Of a stretch of DNA of 13,351 bases, positions 5,308 through 11,414 are shown in pieces (position 1 is the stretch's first letter; each line of letters starts with the position of its first letter). Below the pieces are notes generated by a model. It did not search any database and was not told where the DNA came from. It worked only from the letters and a program-made list of their open reading frames with translations. Both the position numbers and the translations under genes were made by a program. Source of the stretch: an uncultured Clostridia bacterium (lineage in GTDB: Bacteria > Bacillota > Clostridia > Christensenellales > Borkfalkiaceae); contig CANROI010000019.1 of NCBI GenBank assembly GCA_947632165.1, forward strand, positions 1 through 13,351, in the 5' to 3' direction.

Positions 5308-6330
5308 ATGCCTACCATAGATGAATTGAGGACATTGCAAGCGCTACCGCTTGACATGAAGATACGCAGAACTCAACAGCGCATCCGCGAGTGGGTGGAC
5401 TACTACGGTGTGAGCGGCGTTTATCTCTCATTCAGCGGCGGCAAGGACAGCACGGTCCTCGCGCATATCATCTCGGGAATGGGCTTGCCGATTCAGAAAG
5501 TCTTTGCGGACACGGGCTTGGAATACCCAGAAATCAGAGCGTTCGTCAAGTCGTTCGGCGACGTGATAATGGTGCGCCCGAAAATGCGCTTTGATGAGGT
5601 GATACGCAAATACGGCTATCCGATTATCGGGAAGGATGTCGCTAATTGTATAGAATACGCTCGGAAAGGAAGTCAATGGGCGTTATTCTATCTCGACGGG
5701 AAAGACAGCAGAGGAAAGCCGCACGAGATCAAACAGAATATGTACGGAAAGTATAAGCCTCTTGTTGGCATTGACTTCAATATTTCAGCGCAGTGTTGCG
5801 AAATTATGAAAGAACGCACCCTTAATGAATACAAGAGAAAGGCTGGTGTGGTGTATATAGTCGCGACGACTGCCGATGAAAGCGAGCGCAGAAAGAAGGC
5901 GTGGCTCAAAACGGGGTGCAATGCCTTCAACGCAGGCGTTTCAAAGCCCATGAGCTTTTGGACGGAGCAGGACGTTCTATCCTACATAAAAGCCTACAAT
6001 GTGCGGATCGCGACCGTCTACGGGGATGTTGTTTACAAGCACGAGGGCGCGGAGTATGCCGACACTCTCTGCGACTGCGGCGGGAAACTCTGTACAACAG
6101 GGCTTGATAGAACGGGCTGTATCTTCTGCGGCTGCGGTGCGCATCTCGAAAAGGGCGAGAGCCGCTTTGAGCGATTGAAGCGAACCCACCCGAGACAGTA
6201 CGAGTACTGCATGGAGGGCGGCGGCTACGACACCGACGGGCTGTGGAAACCGACCAAAGAAGGGTTAGGTATGCGGCATGTCTTTGAAGAAGTAAACAGA
6301 ATTTACGGAGAAGATTTTATTCGGTATTAA
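5308..6330 (+). CDS. PAPS-reductase-family ATP pyrophosphatase
   Basis: This is a 340-aa protein with the PP-loop SGGKDST at residues 43-49 and FADTGLEYPE at 66-75, the signature of the phosphoadenosine-phosphosulfate reductase / adenine nucleotide alpha-hydrolase fold. A cysteine cluster at residues 255-276 (CDCGG...C...GCIFCGCG) looks like a zinc or iron-sulfur site, and a further CC lies near residue 160. These proteins adenylate a substrate and often handle sulfur. The family also includes DndC of DNA phosphorothioation, but no other Dnd gene is present. In phages the substrate is unknown. AAGGAAGGGG precedes the ATG, and the gene follows dcm by 55 bases on the same strand. True sulfate assimilation is unlikely in this setting; nucleic-acid modification is my inference. 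Confidence 0.85.
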   Translation: MPTIDELRTLQALPLDMKIRRTQQRIREWVDYYGVSGVYLSFSGGKDSTVLAHIISGMGLPIQKVFADTGLEYPEIRAFVKSFGDVIMVRPKMRFDEVIRKYGYPIIGKDVANCIEYARKGSQWALFYLDGKDSRGKPHEIKQNMYGKYKPLVGIDFNISAQCCEIMKERTLNEYKRKAGVVYIVATTADESERRKKAWLKTGCNAFNAGVSKPMSFWTEQDVLSYIKAYNVRIATVYGDVVYKHEGAEYADTLCDCGGKLCTTGLDRTGCIFCGCGAHLEKGESRFERLKRTHPRQYEYCMEGGGYDTDGLWKPTKEGLGMRHVFEEVNRIYGEDFIRY

Positions 6331-6358
6331 GGAAAATCAAACAAGGAGAAAAGCAGGA

Positions 6359-6859
6359 ATGATTTTGGACAGTGGAACGAGAAAAGAATTTGAAACGGGC
6401 GCGGTGCGCGACATCACGGAAGGGAAGGGGCGGTGCGATCTCTTGCCGCTCGACGTGATCGGCGAAACCTTTCAAGAGCCCGTGCTCAGCGCGGTCGAGG
6501 ATTTTATTCGAGACGGAACTACGAAATCTCTTGAATATGCAATCAAATTATTCATTTCGACGCGGTGGAACGGAGACGTTTGGACGGCGATCTTGGAGCT
6601 TTCCATTCATTATGAAGAAGGCGCGAAGAAGTATGCGGAAAGGAATTGGGAAAACGGGATGCCGATTCATTGTTTTATCGACAGCGGGGTGAGACACTAT
6701 CTCAAAGTACTTCGCGGGGATACGGATGAGACGCATGACAGGGCATTTTTATGGAATATGTTCGGCGCGCTATGGACATTGAAGCACTTCCCCGAGCTCA
6801 ATGATCTTCCTTGCGGGAATCTTTCTTCGAGGGAAAATGACAAGGAGGAAGAAGGATGA
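6359..6859 (+). CDS. dATP/dGTP diphosphohydrolase-like protein (DUF5664)
   Basis: This 166-aa protein has the N-terminal pattern of phage dATP/dGTP diphosphohydrolases (DUF5664). It opens with DSGTRKEFETGAVRD and a GRCDLLPLDVI segment. The helical core follows, with HYEEGAKKYAERNWENG and RHYLKVLRGDTDETHDRAFLWNM, in which His, Glu and Asp residues would bind metal. The family is related to MazG-type all-alpha NTP pyrophosphatases and trims purine dNTP pools during infection. The length fits a stand-alone version. AAGGAG precedes the ATG by about ten bases. The downstream 34-residue ORF overlaps its last codons, so the genes are read as one unit. Confidence 0.78.
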   Translation: MILDSGTRKEFETGAVRDITEGKGRCDLLPLDVIGETFQEPVLSAVEDFIRDGTTKSLEYAIKLFISTRWNGDVWTAILELSIHYEEGAKKYAERNWENGMPIHCFIDSGVRHYLKVLRGDTDETHDRAFLWNMFGALWTLKHFPELNDLPCGNLSSRENDKEEEG

Positions 6860-6960
6860 AAGTGGTTTTGATTTCGATTCAGCCGTATTACGTTTTCCTC
6901 ATCATCGCTCGCGCTATGGGGTGGAAGATTGATCAAGAAAAGACGGTGGTAAGATCATGA
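6856..6960 (+). CDS. 34-aa truncated remnant of an ASCH-like phage protein
   Basis: The ORF starts at ATG 6856, overlapping the previous stop, with AAGGAGGAAGAAGG just upstream. It reads MKVVLISIQPYYVFLIIARA and ends KTVVRS before a TGA that overlaps the next start (ATGA). I recall phage proteins opening almost identically and continuing KTVEVRK..., then running to 100 or more residues. Here the ORF stops at that point. It is probably what remains after a deletion, kept because translation through it couples the neighbouring genes. The excellent ribosome binding site suggests it is still translated. Confidence 0.5.
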   Translation: MKVVLISIQPYYVFLIIARAMGWKIDQEKTVVRS

Positions 6961-7307
6961 AATATGAAATCATCAATCCAAGCGATAAGTGTTTTATTGC
7001 AAGCGACAACAAGAAGGTTGCGCAGTTCTGTAATCTACTTCTCGGAAGCGGAATGTACGGGCTGCGGGATGAGGACGGAAACGACGTTGTTGGATGTCTT
7101 TATCTTTTCGGGACTACCCAGGAATCTCTGAATGCTGACTTTGACGGAGATTTTAAGAAGTTCGGCAAGGATCACGCGAAAGAGATCGCAGCATGTTTCA
7201 AAACATTCGAATATGCGAACGGGCGGACGAGCTTAAACGACATCGGAGCTCGGGCAAGGCACTTTGCCGAAGCGTTTGAGAAGATGGCACAGGGGGTAGA
7301 GGCATGA
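6957..7307 (+). CDS. Conserved phage protein, unknown function
   Basis: This 116-aa protein begins MKYEIINPSDKCFIASDN and contains YGLRDEDGNDVVGCLYLFG and GRTSLNDIGARARHFAEAF. This combination (INPSD start, a 'LRDEDGN' strand pair, SLNDIG near the end) is familiar from many Firmicutes phage and prophage hypothetical proteins near dcm-type genes. No biochemical role is known to me. It starts in an ATGA overlap with the 34-aa ORF and ends overlapping the next gene by four bases. Confidence 0.7.
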   Translation: MKYEIINPSDKCFIASDNKKVAQFCNLLLGSGMYGLRDEDGNDVVGCLYLFGTTQESLNADFDGDFKKFGKDHAKEIAACFKTFEYANGRTSLNDIGARARHFAEAFEKMAQGVEA

Positions 7308-7996
7308 ATAAGACTAAGATCGATTGGTGCGACTGCACCGTGAATCCCGTTGTGGGCTGTCCGAACGGCTGTGAATACTGCTATGCAAGAAAGCTAAACA
7401 AGCGCTTCAAGTGGATTCCAGACTGGGACAAGCCGCAGTTTTTCCCCGAAAGGCTCAAATCGTTTTACGAGCATACTCCAAAGAGCATTTTTATCGACAG
7501 CATGAGCGACATCGGCACTTGGCGGCAGGAGTGGATCGAACAGGTCCTCGACGCCATAATAGCGAACCCGCAGCATAAATATATCGCCTTGACAAAACGT
7601 CCAGATTTGCTTTCCAAAAAGCTCATGAAGATTCTTTCCGAAGACCGAAGGAAGGGTTTCGTCTACAACGGAAATTTGTTTTTCGGAATTTCCATAACGA
7701 CGCAGACGCAAGCGGACAGCGTGAGAGACAAGGTTGACTTTTACAGCATTGAGCCTATTTTAGAGCCGATTGTATTGCCGTGGGATTCATTCCAGAAGGC
7801 TATCATCATCGGCGCGGAGACGGGTAACCGCAAGGGCAAAGTCATTCCTCAAAAGACATGGATCGACGACCTTGTGCGGCAAGCAGACGAGCGCGGGAGC
7901 GCGGTATTTATGAAGGAGAGCCTGCGCCAACTCATGGGCGACGACTTTCGGCAGGACAAGCTCCCGTGGGAGGAGAGAGCGGCAAAGGAGATATAG
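7304..7996 (+). CDS. DUF5131 (phage Gp37/Gp68) family, radical-SAM-like
   Basis: The 230-aa protein begins MNKTKIDWCDCTVNPVVGC and carries CPNGCEYC at residues 19-26, a canonical CX3CX2C motif that in radical SAM enzymes binds a 4Fe-4S cluster. Later segments DSMSDIGTW, IALTKRPDLL and FGISITTQTQADS are typical of the Gp37/Gp68 family (DUF5131) found widely in phages. No substrate is established. In this protein the middle is somewhat shorter than usual between FGISITTQTQADSVRDKV and YSIEPILEPI, where other members have about 20 more residues. Translation is coupled to the previous gene by ATGA overlap. Confidence 0.85.
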   Translation: MNKTKIDWCDCTVNPVVGCPNGCEYCYARKLNKRFKWIPDWDKPQFFPERLKSFYEHTPKSIFIDSMSDIGTWRQEWIEQVLDAIIANPQHKYIALTKRPDLLSKKLMKILSEDRRKGFVYNGNLFFGISITTQTQADSVRDKVDFYSIEPILEPIVLPWDSFQKAIIIGAETGNRKGKVIPQKTWIDDLVRQADERGSAVFMKESLRQLMGDDFRQDKLPWEERAAKEI

Positions 7997-7998
7997 GA

Positions 7999-8325
7999 AT
8001 GAGCAAAAAAATGAAGTGGGAAAGGCAAAAAAGCACGTTACATATCGCAGAGGGAGAGAACGGAACTTTTACGATTAGAGAATCTCGTAGATTCGGCACG
8101 AAGAGGTTTTGGGTGAAGTATCGTTCGAAAAAACCAGGCGGAAAAAATTTTGATATGCCACCCTGCGGGTCGCTCACTATGGCAAAGTTCATGGCGGAAG
8201 ATAATGCTTATTGGGAAACGGGAAAAGAGACTTTGAAGGCGGCGGAAAAGAAGGATAAAAAAGAGCCTTGCCACGCTTTCGCGCCGAAGAGGGAAGTCAA
8301 AAGATGGGACATGCGTTATCAATGA
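7999..8325 (+). CDS. Small basic protein, unknown
   Basis: The start is ATG 7999 because AAAGGAG (7984-7990) lies 8 bases upstream. The longer open frame upstream only overlaps DUF5131. The 108-aa protein is basic and looks like a small beta-strand domain: STLHIAEGENGTFTIRESRR, then RFWVKYRSKKPG, then a helix (TMAKFMAEDNAYWETG). It ends in a charged tail. I recognise no family. Its stop overlaps the next start. Confidence 0.62.
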   Translation: MSKKMKWERQKSTLHIAEGENGTFTIRESRRFGTKRFWVKYRSKKPGGKNFDMPPCGSLTMAKFMAEDNAYWETGKETLKAAEKKDKKEPCHAFAPKREVKRWDMRYQ

Positions 8326-8711
8326 GCAAGACAATTTCCGAACAAAGCAGTAAAAGGTTTCACGGATGTATTCAAGAAAAGGAAGAAGTGCTTCATCGCA
8401 TCGCGGCGCTTCATGATCTTTCCGAAAAAGAGCAAAAGGAAAGATTTTCGCTTCTTTGTTGTAAGTACGGGCAAAAGGCAGTCATTCGGCTATGTTGCGA
8501 TCTTGTCGTCCTTTCAAGCGGAGAAGAAATTCCTCTTCCGATTTGGGACTTCGCAACGCAATACTGCTCACGAACGCCGTCGATACCGTTGGAAACGAAA
8601 CGGCAGATCACAGAGAAAGAGCTTACAAGGATTTTTCGAAATTGCATCATCACCGAAAAAACAGACGGCAAGACTTTTTTCGCGAGAAAGAAAAAACGAC
8701 CTTCCTCATAG
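8322..8711 (+). CDS. Small protein, unknown (about 129 aa)
   Basis: The start is uncertain. ATG 8322 overlaps the previous stop (ATGA coupling), while in-frame ATG 8304 has a GAGGGAAG about ten bases upstream. From 8322 the protein opens MSKTISEQSSKRFHGCIQEK. It has a helical, Cys-containing middle (LLCCKYGQKAVIRLCCDLVVL) and a basic C-terminus. The cysteine spacing does not form a clear zinc motif. Two other plus frames are also open here but have poorer starts and highly biased composition, so I take this frame as the real one. Confidence 0.5.
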   Translation: MSKTISEQSSKRFHGCIQEKEEVLHRIAALHDLSEKEQKERFSLLCCKYGQKAVIRLCCDLVVLSSGEEIPLPIWDFATQYCSRTPSIPLETKRQITEKELTRIFRNCIITEKTDGKTFFARKKKRPSS

Positions 8712-8819
8712 ATGTCGAGCATTGTAAAAGGCGTCTATGAATATCGCGGGGCGAAACCCAAAACGCACGAAAAGGCGTTGCGGCAGGCGGCGGGAAGACG
8801 CGTGCCGCGAAAAAATTAA
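8712..8819 (+). CDS. 35-aa basic peptide, unknown
   Basis: The ORF starts at the base after the previous stop (TAG then ATG) and encodes MSSIVKGVYEYRGAKPKTHE followed by 15 mainly basic residues. Its composition is like that of a small DNA- or RNA-binding peptide, and codon use resembles neighbouring genes. No good ribosome binding site is seen, so it depends on coupling if real. Confidence 0.35.
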   Translation: MSSIVKGVYEYRGAKPKTHEKALRQAAGRRVPRKN

Positions 8820-8873
8820 AGCTCGAAATGGATAATAACTAAACGACCAAGCAGAGGAAAAAGGGTGACGCTC

Positions 8874-9755
8874 ATGAGAAGAATTTATCGGGAAAAAATA
8901 TATCAATGCGGAGACTACAAAGAAGTATACATCTATCCTTGCCGCATTGTCGGGAAGCCCTTGAAGGGAAGACGCAAAAAGGCAAGACCAACGCCCGAAG
9001 GGGTCAAGAGAATCAATCGAAAGAATACAGAGAATAAACTTGTTCGCCTTCTCAATGCAAATTTCACGGAAGAAGATCTTTCTCTTGATCTCACCTACAA
9101 AGACAATCCCGCGGAGGATGCCGCTGCCCTAAAAAGTTTGCAAAACTTTCTCCGCCGCCTCAAACGGGCAAGGGAAAGGCGGGGACTTGGAGAGTTGCAA
9201 TACATTGCCGTCACCGAAAAAGGCTCTCAAAAAGGAAGATTTCATCATCACCTCGTCATTTCGGGCGGAATTGACATCAAAGAGCTTGGAAGAATTTGGG
9301 GAAAAGGTTTGATCAAGGTCTCGCCGCTTCAATTCAATGAGACGGGGCTCATTGGCAAGGGGCGTTACATGGTGAAGCAGTCAATCTACTTTAAGGCGTT
9401 CAATGCCTCAAAGAACCTCATTCACCCGCAGCCGACGATCAGAGACGGTCGGCTCTCGCAAAAGCGTGTCGAAGAACTTTGGCGGGATTCCGAAGATCGT
9501 GCCGCATACGAAAAACTATACGAGGGATACATTTTCGCAGAGGCAGACAATTACTTTTCGGAAAGCGATGGGGGATATTACATATGTGCTCGTTTTTACC
9601 GAAAAGATTTCAATTTGCAAAAGAAGAAGGAGAAAAGCGCGCCGTGCGGGACGGTAAAGTCTCGTCAACAGAAATCCCCAAAGATTTCGGGGTTATTTGG
9701 GAGCGCGAACAGGTGCGGACGATCTCGCCCAAAAAGAAAGATCAAAAAACGGTGA
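8874..9755 (+). CDS. HUH (rolling-circle Rep-like) endonuclease
   Basis: The start is ATG 8874 with AAGGG upstream; GTG 8865 three codons earlier, with GAGGA upstream, is also possible. Numbering from 8865, the strand LSLDLTY (72-78) is motif I and HHHLVI (127-132), preceded by AVTEKG, is the HUH metal-binding motif II. GRYMVKQ (166-172) fits motif III, whose Tyr would nick DNA. The N-terminus is basic and the last 50 residues are very rich in Lys and Arg. Similar single-strand Rep-type proteins initiate rolling-circle replication in plasmids and microviruses, and related genes occur in Firmicutes phages. The protein would nick an origin that I could not locate. It is encoded just before the late-gene regulator. 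Confidence 0.78.
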   Translation: MRRIYREKIYQCGDYKEVYIYPCRIVGKPLKGRRKKARPTPEGVKRINRKNTENKLVRLLNANFTEEDLSLDLTYKDNPAEDAAALKSLQNFLRRLKRARERRGLGELQYIAVTEKGSQKGRFHHHLVISGGIDIKELGRIWGKGLIKVSPLQFNETGLIGKGRYMVKQSIYFKAFNASKNLIHPQPTIRDGRLSQKRVEELWRDSEDRAAYEKLYEGYIFAEADNYFSESDGGYYICARFYRKDFNLQKKKEKSAPCGTVKSRQQKSPKISGLFGSANRCGRSRPKRKIKKR

Positions 9756-9788
9756 TTGAGAAGCTATTCACTTTGCGGAGGTAAATTT

Positions 9789-10253
9789 ATGGTGGACTAT
9801 TTCAAGGAAGCGGAAAATCTTCTCTATTCCGTCCCGAAAAAAGAAGAGGCGATCAAGCAAATGACGAGGCGGAAGGAACGGCTCTTAAAACGCATTGGAC
9901 CGTCCGTGCCACGTGGAACGGATTTTTCTCGCTCATATACGAAGGCGTCATTCTATGGAGAAGCGATCAATGAAGTCTGCGCTCTCGCGGAACTCATTTC
10001 GAGCATCGAGAATGCGGCGGCGGAGCTCGCGGAGATCAAAGCGTGCGTCGATGCGATTACCGATGAGAAGCTCCGCACGCTCTTGAAATGCTGGTATTGG
10101 GGAAGGCTTTCAAAAGAAAAGATCGCAGAGAAAATCGACGTTTGGAGCGTGACGACCGTCTACACAAAGCGGAACGAAGCCGTATCTGCATTTGCCCTTC
10201 TCTACTATGGGAAGCGCGTCGAAATGGAGCAAAAAAGGAAGCGGAAAAATTGA
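9789..10253 (+). CDS. Sigma-like late-gene regulator (DUF1492/ArpU-like)
   Basis: The start is ATG 9789 with GGAGG (9777-9781) 7 bases before it. The 154-aa protein has the layout of phage late-transcription regulators. A helical N-terminus is followed by a linker with PRGTDFSRSYT (41-51), a coiled-coil region (AINEVCALAELISSIENAAA), and a C-terminal sigma region 4-like helix-turn-helix (LKCWYWGRLSKEKIAEKIDV at about 99-118). The position, just before the HNH and terminase genes, is typical. It would switch on late genes from a promoter downstream of itself. The family assignment rests on pattern and place, not on a strict motif. Confidence 0.75.
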   Translation: MVDYFKEAENLLYSVPKKEEAIKQMTRRKERLLKRIGPSVPRGTDFSRSYTKASFYGEAINEVCALAELISSIENAAAELAEIKACVDAITDEKLRTLLKCWYWGRLSKEKIAEKIDVWSVTTVYTKRNEAVSAFALLYYGKRVEMEQKRKRKN

Positions 10254-10288
10254 AAAATCACTGTATGGTTTTTTCCGTCCGAGGGGTG

Positions 10289-10294
10289 TAAAAT
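10289..10294 (+). promoter_or_regulatory. Candidate late promoter -10 element
   Basis: TAAAAT lies in the gap after the regulator gene, within gtgtaaaatggtagagtgc. No good -35 lies 17 bases upstream, as would fit a promoter that depends on a phage activator. This is a weak call. Confidence 0.28.
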
Positions 10295-10352
10295 GGTAGA
10301 GTGCAAAAGAGGGACGATCTTGCATCGCAGTGTCCTTCGAAAGTTTCGTGTT

Positions 10353-10377
10353 TGCGGACGGAGATCAGCCGTCCGCA
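10353..10377 (+). terminator. Perfect 9-bp hairpin before the HNH gene
   Basis: TGCGGACGG (10353-10361) pairs perfectly with CCGTCCGCA (10369-10377) around a 7-base loop. TTCTATTT follows, a weak T tract. It may be an inefficient terminator or an RNA or DNA structure near the packaging region. The HNH start lies 19 bases downstream. Confidence 0.45.
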
Positions 10378-10395
10378 TTCTATTTGAGGGGAAAT

Positions 10396-10686
10396 ATGAA
10401 AAGTTGGGCTCGCGAGTTTTACGGCTCGGCGGCATGGTTGAAATTTCGTCAATTGATCATGGAGCGCGACAATTTTCTTTGCGTCCGATGCGGACGCCCG
10501 GGGAAGATCGTGCATCACAAAGTGTATTTGACGGAGGAGAACATAAACGATCCCGACGTTTCCCTCAACATGGAGCTCGCGGAAACGCTTTGCAAGAAGT
10601 GTCACGACGAGGAGCATCTTTCGGGAGAAGCGGCGGCGGAAGGACTATATTTCGACGAGGCGGGGAATCTCGTCAAAAAGGGGTAA
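10396..10686 (+). CDS. HNH endonuclease of the packaging module
   Basis: I start it at ATG 10396 with GAGGGG upstream. A longer frame would run through the hairpin. The 96-aa protein has two zinc knuckles (C29xxC32 and C66xxC69) and the HNH core, with VHHKVYL (39-45), an Asn in the following loop, and KKCHDEEH (67-74). Such HNH proteins, encoded next to the terminase of cos phages, work with TerS/TerL and portal in cutting DNA for packaging. The small size and position fit that group. It is followed by one small gene and then TerS. Confidence 0.88.
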   Translation: MKSWAREFYGSAAWLKFRQLIMERDNFLCVRCGRPGKIVHHKVYLTEENINDPDVSLNMELAETLCKKCHDEEHLSGEAAAEGLYFDEAGNLVKKG

Positions 10687-10689
10687 GGC

Positions 10690-10932
10690 ATGAGATATAA
10701 CATCTCAATCATGACGACGCATGGATCATACGAATTTGTGATTGCGGGCGGCTCTTCGCTTCCTAAAACACTTCGGGAAGCATATGCGAAGGGCGACGCG
10801 ATAACCTTTACGGATGTGGAAGGAGCGGAGATCATCTTGACGCCATTGAATATCGTCGGCATCATCATCAAAGCCGCGGCGGAAAACGAAAGCGACGAGG
10901 CGGAAATTGAATTTGATCCCCCCCAGGGGTGA
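10690..10932 (+). CDS. Small protein between HNH and TerS, unknown
   Basis: This 80-aa protein appears to be a small beta-rich fold: YNISIMTTHGSYEFVIAGG, then DAITFTDVEGAEIILTPLNIVGIIIKAA. It has a charged C-terminus that ends within a run of seven C. It starts three bases after the HNH stop with AAGGGGTAAGGC upstream. Genes of this size and strand pattern are common in the same place in other phages, but I know no function. Its last codons overlap the presumed cos region. Confidence 0.6.
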   Translation: MRYNISIMTTHGSYEFVIAGGSSLPKTLREAYAKGDAITFTDVEGAEIILTPLNIVGIIIKAAAENESDEAEIEFDPPQG

Positions 10933-11036
10933 GAAAAATTTTTGCGCGCTTCCGTACCGACGCGGGGACTCGTTTATAACTCACTTTGCACACATATCCC
11001 CCCCTATCTTTGGGACGGGCGGCGGAGGGCAATATA
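10918..11036. other. Candidate cos (packaging) region
   Basis: This stretch between the small gene and TerS is noncoding on inspection after 10932. It holds two runs of seven C (10918-10924 and 10998-11004) exactly 80 bases apart. It also has CCCCAGGGG (10921-10929), AAAAATTTTTgcgcgc (10934-10949) and cgacgcggggactcgttt. Cos sites of HNH-type Gram-positive phages lie in this position. The exact cut cannot be told from one sequence. Confidence 0.4.
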
Positions 11037-11414
11037 ATGGGGAAAGAAAAGAAGGTCGAAACAGAGGAGACAAGGATCAAAAAAGAGACGGCGCGCATCA
11101 AAAAATTATACAAAGATTTGCCTGTAAACAGGAAAAATTCACTGACAAAACTCATCGAGCGGGCGGCATTTATGGTTGTTTCGCTTGAAAGTATGGAAAC
11201 GAAGATCCGAGAAGAGGGGCAAATGGTGAAGATGCGTCAAGGGGAATATGAGATCGACCGCGCTCATCCTCTTCTCACGACATACAACGCTATGATTAAG
11301 AACTACACGGCGACCGTGAAGCTCCTCGATGAAGTCTTCGCGGAGACGAACGGCGACCAGCCCGCGCCTGGGAGCAAGCTCGCAAAGTTTGTGAACAGAA
11401 GTAAAGAGAAATGA
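11037..11414 (+). CDS. terS: Terminase small subunit (P27-like)
   Basis: The start is ATG 11037, with GGAGGG (11024-11029) 7 bases upstream. The 125-aa protein is helical and charged. A Lys-rich N-terminus leads to a pattern typical of P27-family small terminases (RKNSLTKLIERAAFMVVSLE...), ending in LLTTYNAMIKNYTATVKLLDEV. It would bind the packaging site next door and direct TerL to it. Its stop overlaps the TerL start by four bases, the usual coupled arrangement. No classic HTH is obvious, so the family call relies partly on context. Confidence 0.78.
   Translation: MGKEKKVETEETRIKKETARIKKLYKDLPVNRKNSLTKLIERAAFMVVSLESMETKIREEGQMVKMRQGEYEIDRAHPLLTTYNAMIKNYTATVKLLDEVFAETNGDQPAPGSKLAKFVNRSKEK

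Noticed and set aside
5308..6330. DndC of a DNA phosphorothioation system
   Set aside because: The PP-loop fold fits, but no DndB, DndD, DndE or IscS/DndA partner lies nearby, and DndC is longer.
8413..8740. Two extra plus-strand frames overlapping the small gene at 8322-8711
   Set aside because: Both are very rich in Arg/Lys/Ser, lack good starts, and break the head-to-tail coupling seen for the chosen frame.
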